Source: Candidatus Heimdallarchaeota archaeon (GTDB taxonomy: Archaea; Asgardarchaeota; Heimdallarchaeia; Heimdallarchaeales; Heimdallarchaeaceae). Taken from it: a DNA stretch of 64,000 nt. The translations under genes were made by a program, and so were the position numbers. Positions 8,926-17,771 of this stretch are shown here, piece by piece. How positions within the stretch are numbered: position 1 is the first letter of the stretch; each line of letters starts with the position of its first letter. The stretch lies in assembly GCA_019057815.1 (NCBI GenBank), contig JAHLWR010000008.1, forward strand, positions 1-64,000. The letters are read 5' to 3'. The notes below the pieces were generated by a model. That model was not told the DNA's origin, made no database searches, and saw only the letters and a list, made by a program, of their open reading frames with translations.

Positions 8926-9868
8926 TTATCGGTTTTTCTTTCTCCACGAAACTATAGCAATAGCTGAAATCAGGAGTATAGAAATTGATAAAGAGGATAT
9001 ATTTTCAGATACTGTTTGTCCCCATCCAGATAGTGTTACCCATAACCACCAGATAGCATAAGCTTTCAAATTACCATTCAAAGCTTGAGAATGTGCAGGA
9101 GAGCACATATACCAATCAATATCTTGAGTGTGGTTAGCTTGCCAATCAAGAGCCCAGTTACCAGAATTAACGCCATCATTACAATCCCATTATCATCAAG
9201 GAATGTACTATTATAGTCATAGAGATTGGCAGTCCCTCCGTTTCCTTCCTTAAGTGCAGGAAGACTATTCATTCCTGTTGTTATTCGTGAACCATAGTCT
9301 TGATTTTTGTACATTTTATTATACATCAATCTTGCGCTTCAAGAACCCCTACGAGGGGGAAGCAATCATCGCGCCGTTGAAGATGGACTATAACACCTTA
9401 GCCACGGACACTGGAGAAGACAAGCTTTTCCGCTCACGTGGAACGTGTGACCTTATTAAGGTCATCTAATCTTCCTTCTAGGGAGACGAACCCAGGGGGA
9501 AGGACCCTATCATACGTCTTGTTCTTTAGAGATTATCCTGACACGCTGTGCCAGTAATGATGTTTCCACATCACTATACTATTATTCATAAAATACTATT
9601 TAAAGCAAACAAAAAATGTACAAAAATTGCTCCCATGAGATGTATATTGGTACACTATTCGTAGAGTGTTCTTAGCATTAAGAATTGCAGAATCAGGTAT
9701 TTCATCTAGTCTAACAGAGTTACATATTGAATGGTCAGCTATTGTTGGTTCTAAAGCTGCTCTAACTGTTCCTCCAGAAAGCAAAATGATAGCTAACGGT
9801 ATAACTATTACAACTAAAACACTAAATTGTCTTTTCTTCAAGGTAATCACCAATAAAGAATAATTCAT
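8926..9868 (-). pseudogene. Secreted surface protein gene split by a MITE-like insertion and a frameshift
   Basis: The 5' piece (9868 down to about 9627) encodes a signal peptide and ICNSVRLDEIPDSAIL ... VYQYTSHGS. The 3' piece (about 9303 down to 8926) resumes with DYGSRITTGMNSLPALKEG, a continuation expected for this family (I recall TSHGSQ..SGM-type proteins from bacteria). Near 9190 the 3' piece shifts frame by one base, after which SGNWALDWQANHTQDIDW ... LKAYAIWWLWVTLSGW runs to a C-terminal membrane segment and RKKNR tail. Between the pieces lies the element at 9303-9627. The gene is thus interrupted twice and much of the middle may be missing. Function of the family is unknown. Confidence 0.75.
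9303..9627. mobile_element. MITE-like element with 15-bp terminal inverted repeats
   Basis: ATTTTTGTACATTTT at 9303-9317 is perfectly inverted at 9613-9627, enclosing about 295 bases with no plausible gene. The interior is markedly more G+C-rich than the flanks and full of stems: CCCCT-acg-AGGGG near 9346, GACCTT-att-AAGGTC near 9450, CCTTC ... GAAGG near 9474-9508. It splits the surface-protein gene. I could not establish a target-site duplication with confidence. A second element at 13317-13532 shares the outer ten bases TTTTTGTACA. Confidence 0.65.
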
Positions 9869-10171
9869 CCTTTAACATTAATAAATGATTTGGCATTTGA
9901 AATGAAAAAACAATCTTCTTCAATTTACTAAAGAATAAGCTTGGTATTAAGGTGTTTTTAACAAAGTCCAGGTATTTATTTAACTAATAAAGACTTTGCA
10001 AAAGTGTTCCTTGGATGGATAGTTGCAGGAAAATGCTTATTATACTCTTTAACTGAAACAATTAGAAAAGATTAGGAAAGCACTTAATGTTTTCCATCGA
10101 AGTTAATTATTCTTTGCTCTAATATGTGTGATTCATATTATCCATCTTGTCTTTGAGAACTGTATCATTAT
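9869..10171. other. 303-base intergenic stretch
   Basis: AT-rich spacer between the pseudogene and the reductase fusion. It holds a 37-codon open stretch without a start codon (about 9970-10074, plus strand, ending ETIRKD) that reads like protein but may be a remnant. I see no RNA or repeat. Confidence 0.4.
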
Positions 10172-11362
10172 CTATGTACCAAGCTTTTTCGAATGAAAGA
10201 GTATGTTCTGAACAACAGCTGCTCCTTCTCTTATTGCTGAGGTCGGATGATCTGTGCAACATGCCCGACAATCTCCAGCTGCAAACAACCCTTCGGTTTT
10301 AGTCATCATTTTGTCATTTGTTTTAATAAAACCATCATGCGTAAAATCTACCATATCGAGTACAGCATCTGCGTTAGGTTCCACTCCAATAAATACGAAA
10401 ACTCCGTCGGGATTTAGTGTTATTTTCTTTTTTGTAGTTGAATCAATAATTTTCAATCCAAATGGTTTTTCTTCATCCTTTATTATGAATTCTACGACCT
10501 CTTTATTCGCTACTAAATTGATCTTATCATTCCTTGAAACAGCAATTTGTTCTTCATGCGATGCTTTCCAATTCTCATGTCGACCTAGTATTGTTATTTT
10601 AGAAGCATATTTAGATAAAAATAAAGCTTCCTTGAACGCTTTATCTCCACTTCCAATTACAACTAATTCTTTATCTTTATAGAATGGACCATCACAAGCA
10701 GCACAGTAATGTACTTGGTGCCCTACTGTTTGTTCTTCTCCAGGGATATTTAGTCGTTGACTTCTTCTACCTGAAGCTACAACGATTATTTTCGCACCTA
10801 TTGTCCGACCGTAAGAGGTTCTAGCTCTAAAAGTGTCTCCTGATTTTTGTATTTGAACTATTTCTGAAGAGCCGATGAATTCAACACCAGCTGTGTTCCC
10901 CTGTATATTTAGTCTTTTTGCCAGATCATAACCGTCAATACCTTCAGGAAATCCAGGATAATTATCAACTTTTCTGAAAAAGCATAATTGTCCCCCAATT
11001 GCATCCTTTTCAACAATAGCTGTGTCAATGCCCGAATTTGCTAATAGAAGCGCACAATTCAATCCAGTTATACCGCTTCCAATTATAAGAATCTCGTGAA
11101 AATCCTTCCCATTAATAATATCTACTTCTAATTTTCTAGAAAGTTCTTCATTTGAAGGAACAGATAACACTGTACCATCTGTGAAAACAATAGTAGGGAC
11201 TCTTCGTTTTCCATCATTAAGTTTTCTAACAATTTCAGTTGCTTCTTCATCTTTATTTATATCAATAGTTTTGCAGACAATACCATTATCTTCTAAAAAT
11301 TTCTTTGTTCTTCTGCAATCTGAACACCAAGTAGTAGTATACACAACCTCTATTTCAGACAT
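10172..11362 (-). CDS. Glutaredoxin-thioredoxin reductase fusion
   Basis: 396 residues in two domains. Residues 1-80 are glutaredoxin-like with active site TTWCSDCRRTKKFL and the cis-proline segment RVPTIVF. Residues 88-396 are a thioredoxin reductase: FAD loop LIIGSGITGLNCALLLANSG, dithiol CAACDGPFY near 225 (usual CATC), nucleotide loop VIGSGDKAFKEALFL, and C-terminal GLFAAGDCRA. It should pass electrons from a reduced nicotinamide cofactor through FAD and CAAC to its own CSDC domain. The nucleotide loop GSGDKA departs from the usual GGGxSA, so NADPH use is not certain. Start ATG at 11362. No thioredoxin gene is adjacent, consistent with a built-in acceptor. Confidence 0.88.
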   Translation of the reverse strand: MSEIEVVYTTTWCSDCRRTKKFLEDNGIVCKTIDINKDEEATEIVRKLNDGKRRVPTIVFTDGTVLSVPSNEELSRKLEVDIINGKDFHEILIIGSGITGLNCALLLANSGIDTAIVEKDAIGGQLCFFRKVDNYPGFPEGIDGYDLAKRLNIQGNTAGVEFIGSSEIVQIQKSGDTFRARTSYGRTIGAKIIVVASGRRSQRLNIPGEEQTVGHQVHYCAACDGPFYKDKELVVIGSGDKAFKEALFLSKYASKITILGRHENWKASHEEQIAVSRNDKINLVANKEVVEFIIKDEEKPFGLKIIDSTTKKKITLNPDGVFVFIGVEPNADAVLDMVDFTHDGFIKTNDKMMTKTEGLFAAGDCRACCTDHPTSAIREGAAVVQNILFHSKKLGT

Positions 11363-11784
11363 GCTAGGGAGATATAATTGAGTGTTTTAAGCATTGTCCA
11401 ATGACACTATTAAGGGAAGGAGGACAATGGAATGATTTTTTTATACAATCAAGTTCATCTGTCGGTTTTTGAAAACGACAAAATAGATCTACTACAACCT
11501 CTCTTATCCCTCCTACACTCCATTTAGGGGTGTGCTTACGTATAGCTTATTGATGATGAAGACACGAAGATGTGACTACTTGTCTAAAATCCTTAAGTAC
11601 AATGGTGTGAAAAGGATACTTAAAATCCAACAAATGAGTGTGAAACAGTATTACCCGTAACATAACTTCTTTCTGTTTCTTTTTTTTGGGATTATCACTA
11701 AACATCTAAACACATATTCTATCATACACTCAGCTGAATAATCTATTCAACGCTTACATTTAAATATTAGAAAGTAAAGTTCTA
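11363..11784. other. Intergenic region with structured motif copy C
   Basis: 422 bases without a gene. CCCTCCTACAC at 11508-11518 and TGCTTACG at 11533-11540 recur in the same order on the minus strand at 13478-13468 and 13445-13438. ACACTCC (11515-11521) and GGGGTGT (11527-11533) form a 7-bp stem around ATTTA. GATTTTTTTATACAATC near 11434 is a weak resemblance to the terminal repeats of the MITE-like elements. The remainder is AT-rich promoter sequence; TTTAAATAT at about 11759-11767 fits a TATA box for the gene at 11785. Confidence 0.45.
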
Positions 11785-12111
11785 ATGATGACTAAGGTTG
11801 CATACCATTTACTCTGCGATTGCAAGAAAGCTGTAAATGCTTATGCCTGTCCTGTATGTATTCTAGCGCCTACTGTCAAAAAAGAATATCATTATTATTC
11901 ATGTTCTCACTGTAAGATGGATTTTACATGTGATCATGCTTTAAAAATAAGTTTTGAGTTTGATGAAGGAGGTCTCCCTAGTCAAACTTCAATTGTCTGT
12001 GGAAGATGTGAAACTAAACTGGAAGAACATATCTGGCCTATAGAAGGTGAAGATCTTGAGAGAAATAATTATCCAAAAAAAAGTGTAAGCATTTATCACA
12101 GAAATTACTAA
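11785..12111 (+). CDS. Small multi-cysteine zinc-ribbon protein
   Basis: 108 residues with at least four metal-site-like pairs: CDC near residue 11, ACPVC near 22, CSHCKMDFTCDH near 40-51, and CGRC near 76. The spacing suggests two or more zinc ribbons. There is no DNA-binding or catalytic motif I can name. TTTAAATAT about 20 bases before the ATG suggests a nearly leaderless transcript. It converges on the coiled-coil gene. Function unknown; may be a nucleic-acid or protein adaptor. Confidence 0.7.
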   Translation: MMTKVAYHLLCDCKKAVNAYACPVCILAPTVKKEYHYYSCSHCKMDFTCDHALKISFEFDEGGLPSQTSIVCGRCETKLEEHIWPIEGEDLERNNYPKKSVSIYHRNY

Positions 12112-12131
12112 AAAAAGAGAGAGTTTTAAAT

Positions 12132-13013
12132 TTAATTAAGAATTATTTTTCGTGATACTGGATCAAATTCTAGAACACTTATTTCGTGCATTGATATCAA
12201 AATAGTTTTGAGTATAACCGCTGATTTATCTAATCGCTCTGCAAGTTCATCTATTGTTAGAATTTTTGGAGCAGCCTTCTCTAACTCTAAGTATATACGA
12301 CCTTCATCACTGCTTTTCAGTATTTTGCGTATATTTTCATTTTGAGATAGACTTGGTCCAATTTTGGTTTTCATTTCTTCATATTTAGTTGTTAGAGCTT
12401 TGAATTTCTTCTTGAATTCATCTCTCTCGGATGCAATCTGTTGTAGATTACCCTCAATACTAGCTCTTTCAGTCTGTGTTTTACCTATTTTTTCAGCTAC
12501 ACCAGCTATTTCCTTATCAAGTTTGCTAATTCTTCCTGTTTTTTCTTTGAGTAAAATTTCTTGTTCCTTAATTTTATCTTCTAATTCTACAATTTCTTTA
12601 TCTCTTTCTTCTACAATCATCTTCTCTTGTTCTAATTCATTCTTAAAAGATTCAAAGAGGTTTTCAAAATCTGAAAATTGACTTTGTAATTTTTCAATAT
12701 CGCCCTTAAAAACTGTAGAAGAATCGTTTAACTGTTTTTTAATGTCTTTCTGAAAGTTAGTATAAGAAGAAGTTTTTTCTACAGTACTCTTAGCTTGTTT
12801 GGTTATTTCCTCAATTTTCTTATTAGCTCCTTCTAATTGAACTCTTGTACTTCCCAACTTATTATCCTGATCTTTACAAGTTTTTTCCAAATCTTGCAAT
12901 CTCTTCTCGTATACCTTTTTTTCTTTATTTAAATAACCTTCAAGGATATCTATCTTCTTTTCCAAATGTTTTATAACATTGTTAATATTGTCAAGATCTT
13001 TTCCTCTAAACAT
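12132..13013 (-). CDS. Coiled-coil protein with C-terminal winged-helix-like domain
   Basis: 293 residues. Residues 1-215 are almost continuous heptad-type coiled coil (LEKKIDILEGYLNKEKKVYEKR; ELEDKIKEQEILLKEKTGRIS). The last 65 residues form a compact domain, GRIYLELEKAAPKILTIDEL ... ISVLEFDPVSRKIIL, whose helix-turn-helix plus beta-wing pattern fits a winged helix. No Walker motifs, so it is not an SMC ATPase, but it could associate with one or with chromatin (inference). Start ATG at 13013 with GTGAT ribosome site a few bases upstream. Confidence 0.75.
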   Translation of the reverse strand: MFRGKDLDNINNVIKHLEKKIDILEGYLNKEKKVYEKRLQDLEKTCKDQDNKLGSTRVQLEGANKKIEEITKQAKSTVEKTSSYTNFQKDIKKQLNDSSTVFKGDIEKLQSQFSDFENLFESFKNELEQEKMIVEERDKEIVELEDKIKEQEILLKEKTGRISKLDKEIAGVAEKIGKTQTERASIEGNLQQIASERDEFKKKFKALTTKYEEMKTKIGPSLSQNENIRKILKSSDEGRIYLELEKAAPKILTIDELAERLDKSAVILKTILISMHEISVLEFDPVSRKIILN

Positions 13014-13316
13014 TTTATCACTTCAGAAGTACTTATTCTACAATCTTCGATTGATAAGTTTTAAACATTATTATAGTACTGTGTTAGAATAAAGGAAAAG
13101 CGATAGTAATACTATGAAGTGAAACTCTAATTCTGAAATGATTTCAAATCAGGGAACTAAATTTAATATTAAACTAAAATTTGTAAAACAGGTCCCAACT
13201 AACAATTAGCTAGTTTTGAGTTAAATAGCATGCAGCTAATGTTAGTTGAGTAATTCTAGATAATTGTTATTCAAATCATTTCTGATTTTTAGTTTCTCGG
13301 TTTCTTTATAAGCAGT

Positions 13317-13532
13317 TTTTTGTACATTTTTAGTGTTTATATAGAATCGTATCGATTATCCCTTGAAGGATTGTAGATATGCACCAAATTCATGGTGATC
13401 CTCGGGTCTACATCCAACAAAAACTAAAAAGCGAAACCGTAAGCATTTTCATGAGAAGATGTGGGCGGTGTAGGAGGGTATGTGGCGTACCCATGATGTG
13501 CCCTAAGCACTTCTAAAGGATTTGTACAAAAA
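13317..13532. mobile_element. MITE-like element sharing terminal repeats with 9303-9627 (carries motif copy B)
   Basis: TTTTTGTACA (13317-13326) is inverted as TGTACAAAAA (13523-13532). The left end continues TTTT, as in the element at 9303. The roughly 200-base interior is G+C-rich and contains, on the minus strand, the 23-base motif shared with 6255-6277 and the CCCTCCTACAC ... TGCTTACG pair shared with the region near 11508. GGGTA/TACCC at 13476-13492 forms a hairpin. There is no transposase gene, so it would be non-autonomous. Confidence 0.55.
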
Positions 13533-13578
13533 TCATGTCATAAGGTTGAGTCTTGAAATTCAGATTATTACCACCAAT

Positions 13579-13695
13579 TTATGCACCAATTAATTGAAAT
13601 CTAACTACTTGGGTTAATTGATCTAACTTGTTCAATTCTCGACTATATCCTTTTGCTACGCTTTTTTCAAATCGTTGAGTTATTTTTTTAATCAT
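13579..13695 (-). CDS. Microprotein, 38 aa, paralogue of its upstream neighbour
   Basis: ATG at 13695, TAA at 13579-13581. The product begins MIKKITQRFEKSVAKGY and ends LTQVVRFQLIGA. It aligns along its whole length with the 40-residue product of the gene just upstream (MVKRTSQKLE ... LTQEVRLRLVGA), with conservative changes throughout, which argues strongly for translation. AGGTG lies 6 bases before the ATG and the gap to the previous stop is 9 bases. The peptide is basic and amphipathic, without Cys pairs or a membrane segment. Function unknown; a small DNA-binding or toxin/antitoxin-like role is conceivable only. Confidence 0.65.
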   Translation of the reverse strand: MIKKITQRFEKSVAKGYSRELNKLDQLTQVVRFQLIGA

Positions 13696-13704
13696 TCTTA
13701 TCAC

Positions 13705-13827
13705 CTATTTTATTGCACCTACTAATCGTAGTCTGACTTCTTGAGTCAATCTTTCAATACTGTTGTATTGTTTTCCATATTCTTGTTCATGTCCGTTTTC
13801 CAGTTTTTGAGATGTTCTTTTAACCAT
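13705..13827 (-). CDS. Microprotein, 40 aa, paralogue of its downstream neighbour
   Basis: ATG at 13827, TAG at 13705-13707. The product begins MVKRTSQKLENGHEQEYGK and ends LTQEVRLRLVGAIK. AGGTG lies about 7 bases before the ATG. Together with the 38-residue gene 9 bases downstream it forms a tandem duplicated pair. Shared positions include K3, Q7, E10, the LTQ-V-R core and the terminal L-(V/I)-G-A. No known family recognised. Confidence 0.65.
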   Translation of the reverse strand: MVKRTSQKLENGHEQEYGKQYNSIERLTQEVRLRLVGAIK

Positions 13828-14367
13828 TTTTTTGCACCTATACTTACTATAGAGTCCCATTTATTAAGCAATTTTAAAATTCACTTGTTTTACGACCTAA
13901 CTCTAGAGTTTTAAAGAAGTTATTATTGATAGAAACATATAACCAAAGCTATAATGCTATAAACTAAAAGGTTAAAGTACCAATGACGAAACTCTAGCGC
14001 GTTTTAATCAGTGTTTCAAGAGTGATAGTTTCCTTCGAGATGAAGATTCTTTGAGCTTATTTTTTCAATATTCCCTACAGTAAAACTCCGCTCAACAGAA
14101 GATTTTCGTTGATTTGATTTTAAAAAATAATAATTAGAATAGAGAAATTAAATGTGGTACAATTAGATTTAGTATCTAATTTATCTTAACAGGTCATGAT
14201 CCACCAGAGTAGAAATTCTATGATCTTGCTTGAGAGTTAAAAGAAAAAATGTGATTCATAAAGAAGAATTCTTTCTTTTTTTCTTAATTTGCTTTAGATA
14301 GGTTTATTATAAATGGTGTTAAGTTTTATATAGAAATTTAAAAGCAAATTTGTATTAATATATCTTT
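13828..14367. other. 540-base intergenic region
   Basis: AT-rich spacer between the divergent microprotein pair and the FtsX-like gene, so it should hold both promoters. AAGAATTCTTTCTTTTTTT near 14262-14280 is an imperfect palindrome followed by a T-run. I see no RNA gene or further small gene that I can support. Confidence 0.4.
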
Positions 14368-17103
14368 GTGGGATTCAGAATGTTTAAGAGGAATACAATT
14401 AAAAACAGAATGTCATTCTTCATTTATTCCTCGATATTAACAATTACAATTCTATTTCTATTACTAGCTGGAGGGATTTTTGCTTCTGTTCAGACGGAAA
14501 AAAGTAAAGTAGAATCTTTGAAATATTCTGATATTGGATTGAACAACAACGAAGCTCCCAACCTGGCAGATTTCTCGTTTCTTGTTCTTTATGAAAGTCT
14601 TACAACAGAGGATAGCATCTTTCTTTCACAATTTATAGAAAATTTGACTTCACTTGGTAGTATGAATAATTTTGTACCACATGTAATTTTAAAAAAAATG
14701 AACATAGGTGTCCCAATTACTATTTCTACATCGACAACAAATATTTCTTATAACATTATAGGTGTTTCTCAATCTACTCTTAATTGGATGTTCCCCAACA
14801 CAACATTTTCGACAGATACAATTCACTTACCTAACAGTTTTAATCTATCAGAACACGTAGAAACAGGAAAAAATGTTACAATTAAATCATATAATAATAG
14901 TAAAGAGGTAACAATAGGACACTTTTACGATGAACCATACTTCATTTTCGATAATAAAATCACGGATGTCGGACTTGTTCCCTTGTCTTTGTTTTTTAAT
15001 TTGACAGAAAATCTCAACATACGATCCTTATATGTTTTTGGGCTTATTGACTGCGAATCAGACTATTTATGTAAGCTTTCACTTCAAAAAATTGATGATT
15101 ATTTTAACGAAGTTAAGGAAGATATAGATGTTCTAGCAGAAAAGAATAATGTTCTTATAAATTATTGGTTCTACTGGAGAGATAACTTTGCGGGAAGTAT
15201 AAGGGAAAATTTACTAACCCAATTTGGTCAACTTCAAGTTGTATTAGCTCCAACGTATTTGTTACTTCTGCTAATATTTTGGTTTACAATGACTGAAAGT
15301 TTTATTCCACTAAAAAAAGAATATCGTCTTTTTCTCACACGGGGAGCCAAACCCCGTAAATTTATACAACATTATTTAGTGATATTTATTCTTTTTGATT
15401 TCAGTTTTCTACTGTTATTTGGAATAATCGGAGAAATAATTTCGCAATTATCATGGCAAACTTCTTCTATAGGATTTTCGTTAATTTCTGGTATTTTAAC
15501 TCTTGTTTTACTTGAACTGATTAAAATAATAGCTTTAATACTCTTTACTAAACATGAACAATTATTCTTCAAAACTCAAACTGAAAAACCAAAATCATAT
15601 ATCAGCAAGAAAGGTTTGCCAGGAAAATATATTATTATTCTATTGGCATTTGGGGGAATTGTGCTCGGTTATTCTTATCTTATACCTTTATTCCTACCTT
15701 TTGAATCTCTTACTCCCGTGGTCCAGATAACAAGAATAGTTTCAGGTGTTATACTATTACTGACTATTGCCTTATTTTCTTCTAAACTCAGCTTAAATAC
15801 GCTTTTTCGCTTTATTCAACATTCCTCCTCAGTTTCTTTTTTGGCAGTATCTAAGCTTCTACACAGTTTGTTCCTTTCTAAAAGACGTCGTTTTCAATTT
15901 TTTAGTATAATCGTATTTTGGGTGATCTTACTTTCAACGTACGTTATTAATAGCTATGGCATGGATGTTCAGATAAAAAATCGCTATTGGGAGACTTATA
16001 ATCTTGATATAGGTTTGTATTTAGGGCGTTCGAAACCCGTAATGAATCGTGCTTATTACTTATTACTTGACGATGTTTCAAATATTCTTTCAGATAACGA
16101 TATTAAGAATTATATTCAGGTAGCGAGATTAAGAGTTGTAGAGGAAATTGGAGGAAATGAAGTGAACAGAGGAACCATTGTCTTCCTACCTTTTGCTAAT
16201 GTTACAGCTGCTTGCCCTTCATTTCTTTCTTTTGAAAATTCAAAGGGTGAAAGTGTGAATGCTTCTGCTTTTAGTGAAAATGAAAATCGTGTTCTTTTAT
16301 CTCATAAAGCAATTAGGAAAGAAAAATACATTGTGGGAGACAACTTGACTCTAAATATGCGGTTTCTTGGTCCTGTATTAAACTCTTCTTTAACAGAAAA
16401 ACAAAGTGTTAATATAACGATATATGATGATTTTACTTATGTTCCGTTTTTTAACAATGAACCTTTTTATGAATTTGGTGATTATGGAGATTATGTTTAC
16501 TTAGCGGATTTTTCTTTGATGGAGAAAATCTTTGGGGAATCGTTTTTTTCATACATTTTATTTGAACTAAAGGAAGATGTTGACCCACATCAGTGGTATG
16601 ATAAGATCCGAAATAAACTGAGTAATGTTGAGGATCAATTCATGATTATCTTTACAAAAGATAAGATAAAAGAATACTTAGATATATATGTACTTCTTCC
16701 AATAGAAGGATTCCTACTCTCTCTTATAGCTATATTCTTTACTTTTTTCTACTTTCAAGTAATTTTTAGAGAAAATGAAAAACAATTATTAACTTCTATT
16801 TCAAGAGGGATGAATCCCAAATTGCTACAGCGCACTATTTTCAAATGTTCTGTATTATTAGTAATGATAAACATACTATTGAGTTTTATAATGGGTGTAA
16901 TAATTTCCGTTGTAATTCCTTTTGGTCCTAGTTTTGAGGAAATCAAAATGTTTCAAATAAGTTTCCTTTCCTTTTTTGTTTTACTAGAATTTGGGGGGAT
17001 AATATTAGGGAGTCTAATCATGTTAATTATCAATCATATAACGCTTATGAAAAGGATTAATACATCCAATTTAACAACTTTAAGAGAAACAATATTAGGG
17101 TGA
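14368..17103 (+). CDS. FtsX/MacB-like ABC transporter permease (large)
   Basis: 911 residues. TM1 at about 18-40 is followed by a 230-residue extracytoplasmic domain, three TM helices (about 290-380), two more near 420-480, then a second half: TM near 515-535, an extracytoplasmic domain (about 540-765), and three TM helices (about 775-800, 825-860, 870-900). This is the duplicated FtsX-fold layout of LolC/MacB/YtrF-type permeases. Such exporters act mechanically on lipoproteins, peptides or the envelope rather than carrying solutes through a channel. The stop overlaps the start of the ATPase gene by 3 bases (GTGA), so the two form one transporter. Start is GTG at 14368; ATG at 14380 is an alternative. 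Confidence 0.8.
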   Translation: MGFRMFKRNTIKNRMSFFIYSSILTITILFLLLAGGIFASVQTEKSKVESLKYSDIGLNNNEAPNLADFSFLVLYESLTTEDSIFLSQFIENLTSLGSMNNFVPHVILKKMNIGVPITISTSTTNISYNIIGVSQSTLNWMFPNTTFSTDTIHLPNSFNLSEHVETGKNVTIKSYNNSKEVTIGHFYDEPYFIFDNKITDVGLVPLSLFFNLTENLNIRSLYVFGLIDCESDYLCKLSLQKIDDYFNEVKEDIDVLAEKNNVLINYWFYWRDNFAGSIRENLLTQFGQLQVVLAPTYLLLLLIFWFTMTESFIPLKKEYRLFLTRGAKPRKFIQHYLVIFILFDFSFLLLFGIIGEIISQLSWQTSSIGFSLISGILTLVLLELIKIIALILFTKHEQLFFKTQTEKPKSYISKKGLPGKYIIILLAFGGIVLGYSYLIPLFLPFESLTPVVQITRIVSGVILLLTIALFSSKLSLNTLFRFIQHSSSVSFLAVSKLLHSLFLSKRRRFQFFSIIVFWVILLSTYVINSYGMDVQIKNRYWETYNLDIGLYLGRSKPVMNRAYYLLLDDVSNILSDNDIKNYIQVARLRVVEEIGGNEVNRGTIVFLPFANVTAACPSFLSFENSKGESVNASAFSENENRVLLSHKAIRKEKYIVGDNLTLNMRFLGPVLNSSLTEKQSVNITIYDDFTYVPFFNNEPFYEFGDYGDYVYLADFSLMEKIFGESFFSYILFELKEDVDPHQWYDKIRNKLSNVEDQFMIIFTKDKIKEYLDIYVLLPIEGFLLSLIAIFFTFFYFQVIFRENEKQLLTSISRGMNPKLLQRTIFKCSVLLVMINILLSFIMGVIISVVIPFGPSFEEIKMFQISFLSFFVLLEFGGIILGSLIMLIINHITLMKRINTSNLTTLRETILG

Positions 17104-17771
17104 AGAAAGTGAATAATAAACTTATTGTGGAGAATTTAGAAAAGGTGTATAAAACTGAAGTGGAGACTATAGCTGTAAGAGACTTCAATTTAAAAATGAA
17201 CGCTGGTGAGATCGTTACACTAGCTGGTCCAAGTGGATCAGGAAAAACAACTATCTTATTCTGTATAGCTAGTCTTTTAGAACCTACTTTTGGTAAAATT
17301 ATTGTTAATAATAAAGTCATTAATACATTTCTTGCTGAAGAATTAATTGCTTACAGACGAAATATCGTTGGTATAATTTTCCAAAATTACAATCTTATAG
17401 AATATTTGACAGTTTTTGAGAATGTAGCTTTCCCTCTCTGGTTAGCCGAAAAGAAAAAGAAAGATGTAAAGGAAAGAGTCAATGATTTATTAGAAAAACT
17501 AGATATTGCTCGATATGCTCAAACTTTTCCTTGTTTCTTAAGTATGGGTGAACAACAAAGAGTAGCTATTGGAGTGGCACTAGCTAATGATCCAGAGATA
17601 ATTTTAGCTGATGAACCTACAGGTAATTTAGACCGTAAAACTGCTGATATTGTTGTTAATCTTTTAATTAACGAAGTAGAAGAGTCAGGAAAAATACTAG
17701 TTCTTGCTACTCATGATGAGAAAATTATTCATGATTCCGCAAGAGTAATTTCCCTTGAAAAGAGGACATAG
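17100..17771 (+). CDS. ABC transporter ATP-binding protein (LolD/MacB type)
   Basis: 223 residues, complete nucleotide-binding domain. Walker A GPSGSGKTT near residue 40, Q-loop FQNYNLIEYLTVFENVAFP near 91, signature LSMGEQQRVAIG near 141 (LSGGQ changed to LSMGE), Walker B IILADEPTGNLD, and H-loop ATHDE. Length and the NLIEYLTVFENV region match the LolD/FtsE/MacB branch that powers FtsX-type permeases. GTG start at 17100 overlaps the permease stop, indicating translational coupling. Confidence 0.9.
   Translation: MKKVNNKLIVENLEKVYKTEVETIAVRDFNLKMNAGEIVTLAGPSGSGKTTILFCIASLLEPTFGKIIVNNKVINTFLAEELIAYRRNIVGIIFQNYNLIEYLTVFENVAFPLWLAEKKKKDVKERVNDLLEKLDIARYAQTFPCFLSMGEQQRVAIGVALANDPEIILADEPTGNLDRKTADIVVNLLINEVEESGKILVLATHDEKIIHDSARVISLEKRT

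Noticed and set aside
9970-10074. 37-codon open stretch on the plus strand ending ETIRKD
   Set aside because: Protein-like composition, but it has no start codon and follows a stop directly. Could be a remnant; not callable.
11551-11559. TGATGATGA, resembling the C box of a C/D sRNA
   Set aside because: No matching CUGA D box or C'/D' arrangement is found at a suitable distance, so a C/D RNA cannot be supported.
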